The notes below the pieces were generated by a model. That model saw only the letters and a list, made by a program, of their open reading frames with translations. It searched no databases and was not told the DNA's origin. This document shows, one piece after another, positions 5,941-11,066 of a stretch of DNA of 11,066 nt. A program made the translations under genes and the position numbers. The stretch's first letter is position 1, and every line of letters begins with the position of its first letter. Origin of the DNA: Planctomycetaceae bacterium (lineage in GTDB: Bacteria; Planctomycetota; Planctomycetia; Pirellulales; Pirellulaceae); the NCBI GenBank assembly GCA_003501565.1, contig DNPC01000853.1:1-11066 (forward strand), read 5' to 3'.

Positions 5941-8589
5941 CTATGCTTCGGTCAAAACGCGGCTGACTTCGTCAATCGATGCGGTTGCATTGAAGCCGTT
6001 AGCCGTTACTGCGGCACTGGCAACGTTGAACCGATTCACCAACGCTTGTAGATCGCCGGCCATCGTTCGCAACTCGCCAGCAGCCTGTTGACTATTGGCT
6101 GCTCCTTGAGTTGTGCTGGATGCAGCATCGGCTACCGAGTTGATATTGTCAGCAATCTCTCCAACGCCACGGGCAGCCTCGTTTACGTTGCGTCCCATTT
6201 CGTTCGCTGTGGCAGTTTGCTCTTCCACGGCACTGGCGATCGTGTTGGAGATATCGTTGATCTGGTTGATGACTTCACTAATCTCGCCAATCGCATCGAC
6301 TGCCCCTTGGGTGTCCGTTTGGATAGCGTCGATCTTCAGTCCGATGTCTTCGGTCGCCTTGGCGGTTTCCTTAGCAAGCTCTTTAACCTCATTGGCCACT
6401 ACGGCAAAGCCCTTACCAGCCTCACCAGCTCGGGCGGCTTCAATGGTGGCGTTCAATGCGAGCAAGTTGGTTTGCTCCGCAATCGAAGTAATGACTTTGA
6501 CTACTTTGCCAATCTCTTGGCTACTATCACCCAACTTGGTAATCGTTGCATTCGTGTTTCCAGCTGCGACTACTGCTTGTTGTGATACACGGGCCGCCTG
6601 CGATGCACTTTGAGCAATCTCTCGGATCGCTGCATTTAGCTCTTCAACGCCGGTCGCGACAATTTGAACATTCGCACTGACTTGTTCAGAGGCTTCTGAG
6701 GCAATGCCCGCTTGGTTCGACGTCTCTTCGGCATTGGAGTTCATTTGCAGACTTACCGCCGAGAGCTGTTCCGATGCAAGTGCAAGCTCGGAAGCATTGT
6801 CGGCGATTGCGGAGATGCTAACACAGAGATCTTCGAAGAACTTGTCGAGGCCGTCGCCAAGTTGACCAATTGCATCGTCACCTTCAAACTCAAGACGCTG
6901 CGTAAGGTCACCTTGCGCTGCTGAGCTAACAACGGACAGGATCGAGTCGACTTTCTGTCGCAGGTTGGCCGCTTCGCGTTCGGTTCTTTCGATGCTCTCC
7001 TGCAGAGCGACTTTTTCCGCTGTTACGTCGTTTGCAAATTTGACAACCTTGCAGACCTTCCCAGAGGCATCTGTGATCGGGCTGTAGATCGCACGGAGCC
7101 AGATTCGCTTGCCGGTCTTAGTGAATCGTTCGAACTCCCCAGACAGCCACTTTCCGTTGGCCAGGGCAGCCCAGAACTGCTGGTATTCCTTCGAAGCGCG
7201 ATACTCTGGATCGACGAACATTGCGTGATGTTCTTTGCGGATTTCGTCCAATGAGTATTCCATCGTGCGTTGGAAATTCTCGTTCGCATTCTGGATATTA
7301 CCCTGTGGATCGAACTCGATGATGGCTTGGAAACGGCTGAGTGCCGTAAACTGTTCTTCGTAGTCCGATGCACGCTCACGTTCTTTGGCCAGCTCAGTCC
7401 AATCGACGTTATCGTGCCCCAGTGAATCGCGAATTGACTGTACAGATCCATTCAACGCGCTGGCGAGTTGGCCGATTTCGTCGCTGCTGTTGGCTTGTAC
7501 TTCAACCGACAGGTTGCCCGATTCGACCTCGCGAATCGCATTGCGAACTGCCACGATTGGTTTCGTGAATGCACTTGCGACCAGGTTAGCGAGCACGACG
7601 AGCACAACGGCCGCAATCCCAGCACCGATCATCAGGCTGTACAGAAATGCGGTCGACGCCCCGGTGGCGGATTCGACGGTGCGTCGCATTAGGATGCCCC
7701 AACCGTAGCCGGGAAAGCCGAGAGCGCCATCCAGCGTGGCGAAACCGTTAATCTGGTCGATTCCTTTGCGTTTGTGGGTTTCAATCGTGAAACCACTTTG
7801 GCCTTTACCAATACGCTGGACACATTCAAGTCCCAGATCGCCCAGGTTCAACTTGAGATTTGCAGCCGGGTCATAGTCATCGAGCACGATGCCTTCCTTG
7901 CTGACGAGCTGCATTTCTACTTCAACGCCTGCATTCTGCTGAACGTTGCGCTCCGATTGGATGATTTCCCCAACAATCCGGTCAACCGATGCTTGGTTGA
8001 GCCAGGCCCCCACAACTTGGCCGTCTGCATTCCTTAGTGGGGCTGCAAAAGCCAGCGTTCGTCGGCGTTGGTCGTAGATCTCTTCAACCAAAGGGTCAAA
8101 GGCCATGTCTTCATAGTACGTGGAGTTAGCCTCACGGTCGGGATCCGTGCAGTCTTGAAACCATGCTTCGTTGCTGACGCTGCGTCCGATGAGACGCGAG
8201 GTGTCCAGCGTCTTCCCGTTAAAGTCAACGGTGTTCGCGGCGACAATCTTGCCGGAGCGGTCAGCCAGCAGCATGAGGTCATAGCAGCCGTAAGTTGTTG
8301 TAAGGAAGTTCAGCGTTTCCTCGGCTTCTTCGGTCGACGCTTGTGCTTTGGGATTGAAAGCAAACGCCTGGACATCACCGTATCGTTCGAAGAGGTTACG
8401 ATAGATCTTGTCCAGCGTAGCCGCCGCGCCGCTTGTCAGCTTGTCACCGGCGTCCTGTTTCGCCTTTGGCAATGACGAAAAGTAGCTGGCGAGGCCAACC
8501 GCGACCATTGGCACAAGGCCCAACGTTAAGAACCAGGCGAGTAGTTTCGTCTTGACTGTCTTGGGCAACAAAGCGTTTAAAAAATGCAT
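5941..8589 (-). CDS. Transmembrane methyl-accepting chemoreceptor (Cache-HAMP-PAS-HAMP-MCP signal)
   Basis: The 882-residue receptor has TM1 at about 17-39, an extracytoplasmic Cache-like sensor of about 270 residues (40-310, with the 'GKIVAAN' and 'AAPLRNADGQVVGAW' strand patterns of Cache folds), and TM2 at about 314-340. Inside the cell follow a HAMP (about 341-393), a PAS/PAC domain (about 418-526), a second HAMP-like segment (about 542-595), and the coiled-coil signalling domain (about 600-855). The hairpin tip is intact (E705 to A731, with the near-invariant QTNLLALNA and AARAGEAGKGFAVVA stretches), so it should dock CheA and CheW. The PAS resembles those of BdlA-type soluble receptors; whether it holds haem or flavin is not visible. 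Candidate methylation sites are Glu pairs such as EEQTA near 789. The C-terminus lacks the NWETF-like CheR tether. Ligand is unknown. ATG 8589 follows a modest GGAAG site. Confidence 0.94.
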   Translation of the reverse strand: MHFLNALLPKTVKTKLLAWFLTLGLVPMVAVGLASYFSSLPKAKQDAGDKLTSGAAATLDKIYRNLFERYGDVQAFAFNPKAQASTEEAEETLNFLTTTYGCYDLMLLADRSGKIVAANTVDFNGKTLDTSRLIGRSVSNEAWFQDCTDPDREANSTYYEDMAFDPLVEEIYDQRRRTLAFAAPLRNADGQVVGAWLNQASVDRIVGEIIQSERNVQQNAGVEVEMQLVSKEGIVLDDYDPAANLKLNLGDLGLECVQRIGKGQSGFTIETHKRKGIDQINGFATLDGALGFPGYGWGILMRRTVESATGASTAFLYSLMIGAGIAAVVLVVLANLVASAFTKPIVAVRNAIREVESGNLSVEVQANSSDEIGQLASALNGSVQSIRDSLGHDNVDWTELAKERERASDYEEQFTALSRFQAIIEFDPQGNIQNANENFQRTMEYSLDEIRKEHHAMFVDPEYRASKEYQQFWAALANGKWLSGEFERFTKTGKRIWLRAIYSPITDASGKVCKVVKFANDVTAEKVALQESIERTEREAANLRQKVDSILSVVSSAAQGDLTQRLEFEGDDAIGQLGDGLDKFFEDLCVSISAIADNASELALASEQLSAVSLQMNSNAEETSNQAGIASEASEQVSANVQIVATGVEELNAAIREIAQSASQAARVSQQAVVAAGNTNATITKLGDSSQEIGKVVKVITSIAEQTNLLALNATIEAARAGEAGKGFAVVANEVKELAKETAKATEDIGLKIDAIQTDTQGAVDAIGEISEVINQINDISNTIASAVEEQTATANEMGRNVNEAARGVGEIADNINSVADAASSTTQGAANSQQAAGELRTMAGDLQALVNRFNVASAAVTANGFNATASIDEVSRVLTEA

Positions 8590-8652
8590 TTCAGGGGCAC
8601 TTCCGTCAGTGGAGAGATACGTTTTTGTTTTGAGGTTAGATTGTTGAGACCG

Positions 8653-8665
8653 AGCACACGCTCAA
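8653..8665 (-). promoter_or_regulatory. Shared 13-base leader motif TTRAGCGTGTGCT, copy 2
   Basis: On the minus strand this reads TTGAGCGTGTGCT in the 128-base gap between cheW and the receptor gene, 63 bases before the receptor ATG. It overlaps a small inverted repeat, GAGC (8652-8655) with GCTC (8660-8663). It matches copy 1 (2909-2921) at 12 of 13 bases. No convincing -10 box follows at standard spacing. Confidence 0.35.
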
Positions 8666-8691
8666 TCGCCAGTTTTTGTTTCGATGTGATG

Positions 8692-8708
8692 TTTGGTCGG
8701 CAACCAAA
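8692..8708. repeat. Perfect 6-bp inverted repeat after cheW
   Basis: TTTGGT (8692-8697) and ACCAAA (8703-8708) flank a 5-base loop, starting 9 bases beyond the cheW stop codon. It could form a weak stem in the cheW-receptor gap. It is AT-rich with no following T-run on the minus strand, so terminator function is not supported. Confidence 0.3.
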
Positions 8709-8717
8709 TGCGGAGAC

Positions 8718-9191
8718 CTACGTTCCGACCAAAGCATCGATGTCCAGGTCTAGTAATAGTTGAGAATCAAGTTTGTAGGCGCCGATGATGTAGTCCCGCA
8801 GTGGGCGCGTTAGCGTGGGCGGAGCTTCTTCATAATCGGTCGTGTCCAGCTCTGTCACGTCGCCGATTCGATCAACCAGCAAACTCACCGGGCCGCCACG
8901 AGATTTAACGACAACATTCATCGGTTGCGTTCCATCTGGAAGGTCGTCAAAGCCTAATCGTTTCCGTAAATCAATCGCGGTGACGATTTGGCCTCGCAAA
9001 TTGATCAACCCTCGAACGTAGTTTTCGGTGAGCGGGACGGGAGTCATGCTTTGAAAGCGAATCACCTCCTGCACTCGGATCGCGTCAACACAAAAGTGAT
9101 GATTCTCAAGTTGAAACGTACACAGTTGGTTGCGCGATCTATGCGCCACCGTGGCCAGTTCCGATTCATCAATTTGGAAACTAGTTGTCAT
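8718..9191 (-). CDS. cheW: Chemotaxis adaptor CheW
   Basis: CheW links receptors to CheA in the signalling array. This 157-residue protein is a single CheW domain (about 20-155) with the typical sequence V-R-G-L-I-N-L-R-G (59-67), which forms the receptor and kinase contact region, followed by the I-D-L-R strand, and a short variable N-terminus. Length is normal for CheW. Its ATG at 9191 overlaps the end of cheA by 11 bases, indicating coupled synthesis of kinase and adaptor; no strong ribosome site of its own is visible. The next gene downstream is the chemoreceptor, 128 bases on. Confidence 0.94.
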   Translation of the reverse strand: MTTSFQIDESELATVAHRSRNQLCTFQLENHHFCVDAIRVQEVIRFQSMTPVPLTENYVRGLINLRGQIVTAIDLRKRLGFDDLPDGTQPMNVVVKSRGGPVSLLVDRIGDVTELDTTDYEEAPPTLTRPLRDYIIGAYKLDSQLLLDLDIDALVGT

Positions 9192-11066
9192 AAATGGCTC
9201 GCAAATCGATGAGGTCTGTCAAATGTTCGTTGATAACTTCAGTGCGTGTCTGAGCTTCGGTTGGATTGGTAGGATCAGCCAATACCTGCATATCGCACTC
9301 AACGATGTCCAAAATGTCGTCGACGACCACGCCGATGTTCCCGGCTTGTGTCGCGAATACCAGAACGCGCAGGTTCCCAGCAAACGGATCGGATGCTGAC
9401 GCGATGCCCAGTGAATCGGCCAGCGAGTGGAGCGGCAACACGTCATCTCGATATTGAATGACGCGTCGGCCCTGCGACCATTCAAGTTGCTCAAGTGCAA
9501 CTTGCTCAAGCCGTGTAATCTGTGAAGACCGGATGGCGAATCGGTGTTTGCCGCCAATCTGTGTGATGAGCAATGACTCGGTTTCAGAATGCTGTTCGGA
9601 GTCGCTTACGACGTCAGTCTCTGATTCTTGCGTCAACGCTTCCCCGCCAAGCCCTGCTGATTTCGCTAGACCAATGACATCGATAATCAAGGCGACTTGG
9701 CCGTCGCCCATGATCGTCATGCCGGAGTAAACCGAAATTGGTTTGAGGTGCTCATCCGGCGGCTTTACGACGATTTCTTCGGTGTCAATGATCTTGTCGA
9801 CGACCAGTCCGAATTGTCGACCGTCTGCACGCAAGACGATGATATTAAGATCAGTTGATTCGGCGCGATCGATATGAAGCTGCTCACGCAAGTACACGAG
9901 TGGAAGTAGTTTCCCACGCAGACGGTACACCGGAGTGTTGTTAATCCATTCGATACCGCTATGCACTTGTCGACCGTCCAAGCGGACCAACTCAAGCAGG
10001 TTGACCTGTGGAATCGCGTAGCGGTCACCCGCACAGGTTACGATTAGCGCGGGGATGATCGCCAACGTTAGCGGGATCTTGATCTTGAACGTGGTGCCAC
10101 TGCCTAATTCCGATTGCAGTTCGACCGTTCCACCAATTTTCTCGATGTTGGTTTTTACAACGTCCATTCCAACGCCACGGCCAGATACGTTTGAGATGGT
10201 CTCAGCGGTTGAAAATCCAGGCAGGAAGATGAGGTTCGCTGCGTCACGGCCCGACAGAGAGTCAGCCTTTTCTTGGGACAAGAGGCCCTTCTCGACAGCC
10301 TTTTGTCGGATCTTTTCCGGATCTATCCCGCCTCCATCATCAACGATTTCGATGTTGACTTGGCCTCCTTCGTGGAACGCCTTTAAGAGCAGTGTTCCTT
10401 CGGGTGGTTTGCCTATTTCGATGCGGCGGTCAGGAGATTCAATGCCATGATCGACGGTGTTGCGTACCAGGTGAGTAAGCGGGTCTTTGATTGCTTCAAT
10501 GATTGTCTTGTCGAGTTCTGTCTCTTTGCCCTGCATCTCGACCCGGACCTGTTTACGACAGGCTGCTCCCAGGTCACGGACCAAACGTGGGAATTTGCTC
10601 CACACGTTGCCGATAGGTTGCATCCGAGTCTTCATAACGCTCTCTTGGAGTTCGCTCGTTATGAGATTCAGACGTTGGCTTGTCCGGTACAGGTCACTTT
10701 CAGGCTGCCCGGCCGTGGCTTGTAGTATTTGATTACGAGTCAGGACGAGCTCGCCCACGGACGTCATTAGCTGATCCAGAAGCGAAACATCGACGCGAAT
10801 GGTGCTATCAGCTGCGCTCACATCGCCACTGGTTTTCTTCGGCTTCTCCGCCTGTTTTTTTGGTGGGGTCTTTGGGGGGGGACTCTTGCCCGACGCTCCG
10901 GCAGTGGGAGTTGCCGGAGACTCGGCAGCAGAACTGGACTGGCGGGTCGGATCGGCAGCGGTACCAGAAACGCCCGCCTTCACATCATTGGACTTGTGAG
11001 GGCTACTCGCTTTATTGCTGGCGGGGTTATTACTGGTCGAGTTGTTACTGGAAGGGAGTGCGGCCG
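9181..11066 (-). CDS. cheA: Chemotaxis histidine kinase CheA, C-terminal part with two CheW-like domains (N-terminus off window)
   Basis: The frame stays open to the right edge, so the Hpt (P1) domain with the phosphorylated His is outside the window. A GTG at 10983 is an internal codon, not the start. Counting from it: a Ser/Asn/Pro/Lys-rich linker (27 residues before it to about 58), the P3 dimerisation helices (61-121), and the P4 ATPase domain (about 122-304) with N box N175 and D178, G1 DDGGGID (215-221), G2 GRGVGMD (268-274) and G3 GSGTTF (294-299). Then come P5, a CheW-like domain (about 305-440), an acidic linker, and a second CheW-like domain (about 468-597). The usual single P5 is thus doubled. 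No receiver domain follows. All ATP-binding boxes are intact, so it should be active. Its stop at 9181 overlaps the start of cheW by 11 bases, and it is the most upstream visible gene of the operon. Confidence 0.95.
   Translation of the reverse strand, partial: AALPSSNNSTSNNPASNKASSPHKSNDVKAGVSGTAADPTRQSSSAAESPATPTAGASGKSPPPKTPPKKQAEKPKKTSGDVSAADSTIRVDVSLLDQLMTSVGELVLTRNQILQATAGQPESDLYRTSQRLNLITSELQESVMKTRMQPIGNVWSKFPRLVRDLGAACRKQVRVEMQGKETELDKTIIEAIKDPLTHLVRNTVDHGIESPDRRIEIGKPPEGTLLLKAFHEGGQVNIEIVDDGGGIDPEKIRQKAVEKGLLSQEKADSLSGRDAANLIFLPGFSTAETISNVSGRGVGMDVVKTNIEKIGGTVELQSELGSGTTFKIKIPLTLAIIPALIVTCAGDRYAIPQVNLLELVRLDGRQVHSGIEWINNTPVYRLRGKLLPLVYLREQLHIDRAESTDLNIIVLRADGRQFGLVVDKIIDTEEIVVKPPDEHLKPISVYSGMTIMGDGQVALIIDVIGLAKSAGLGGEALTQESETDVVSDSEQHSETESLLITQIGGKHRFAIRSSQITRLEQVALEQLEWSQGRRVIQYRDDVLPLHSLADSLGIASASDPFAGNLRVLVFATQAGNIGVVVDDILDIVECDMQVLADPTNPTEAQTRTEVINEHLTDLIDLRAIYDN
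10855..10881 (-). repeat. Homopolymer tracts C8 and A7 in the CheA linker
   Basis: In the coding direction a run of eight C (10881-10874) and, 12 bases later, a run of seven A (10861-10855) encode Pro-Pro-Pro and Lys-Lys in the linker. The A7 run sits in frame as A AAA AAA, a slippery arrangement. A shift to the -1 frame would meet tandem stops TGA TAG at 10810-10805, before the kinase core. Confidence 0.6.
11005..11049 (-). repeat. Three degenerate 15-bp tandem repeats in the CheA linker
   Basis: Three consecutive five-codon units encode SNNST, SNNPA and SNKAS, each beginning AGY AAY AAM. They form part of the flexible linker between the missing Hpt domain and the kinase core and would tolerate length change. 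Confidence 0.45.

Noticed and set aside
6113..6613. Plus-strand open frame of 166 codons opposite the receptor's signalling domain (also 6088-6585)
   Set aside because: It mirrors the Ala/Ser/Glu-rich coiled-coil codons of the receptor, has no recognisable protein pattern, and such antisense frames are common opposite this domain.
8616..8635. CAAAACAAA-type stretch in the receptor leader, similar to one before cheY (about 3816-3833)
   Set aside because: Short A-rich strings are common in leaders and the shared part is too simple to be called a motif.
8692..8708. Intrinsic terminator after cheW
   Set aside because: The stem is only 6 bp, AT-rich, and not followed by a T-run on the minus strand.
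10981..10983. GTG as the start codon of cheA
   Set aside because: The frame is open through to the window edge with linker-type sequence, and a start here would lack the Hpt domain needed for phosphotransfer.
1..11066. CRISPR array, tRNA, rRNA, insertion sequence or phage attachment site
   Set aside because: No spaced direct repeats, cloverleaf, rRNA-like stretch, transposase pattern or terminal repeats were found; the operon side is densely coding and intact.

Overview
The window holds most of a bacterial chemotaxis operon, read on the minus strand from the right edge (about 11066) down to 2481. On the plus strand, one large gene of unknown function runs from the left edge to 2465. Base composition is close to half G+C. 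Gene order and protein style (kinase with tandem CheW-like tails, Cache/HAMP/PAS receptor, CheX next to CheY, long cysteine-containing IPT-type protein) suggest a Planctomycete of the Pirellula/Rhodopirellula kind. That taxonomic guess is an inference from general familiarity, not from a marker gene.

Layout in the order of transcription of the minus-strand operon: cheA (partial, Hpt domain off the right edge), cheW, a transmembrane chemoreceptor, cheB, cheR, cheY, a CheX-type CheY-P phosphatase, and a 121-residue protein made of four 24-residue repeats resembling the MshEN (c-di-GMP-binding) motif. Three functional pairs overlap by 10-14 bases: cheA/cheW, cheB/cheR and cheY/cheX. The receptor gene and the last gene instead sit behind leaders of about 100-130 bases that contain inverted repeats. 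Two of those leaders share a 13-base motif at almost the same distance from the start codon.

The genes make a nearly complete signalling circuit. The receptor senses through a Cache-like outer domain and an inner PAS domain and controls the CheA-CheW complex. CheA should phosphorylate CheY and CheB. CheR and CheB set receptor methylation, and CheX is expected to remove phosphate from CheY. No CheD, CheV, CheZ or flagellar gene is present. The output organ (flagellum, pili or other) cannot be read from this window.

The least expected elements are the small MshEN-like repeat protein at the end of the operon, which hints at a link between c-di-GMP or pilus machinery and chemotaxis; a 19-bp perfect palindrome just ahead of it; the second CheW-like domain on CheA; and the unidentified IPT-containing gene that converges on the operon with only 15 bases between stop codons. 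I saw no tRNA, rRNA, CRISPR array, insertion sequence or phage feature.
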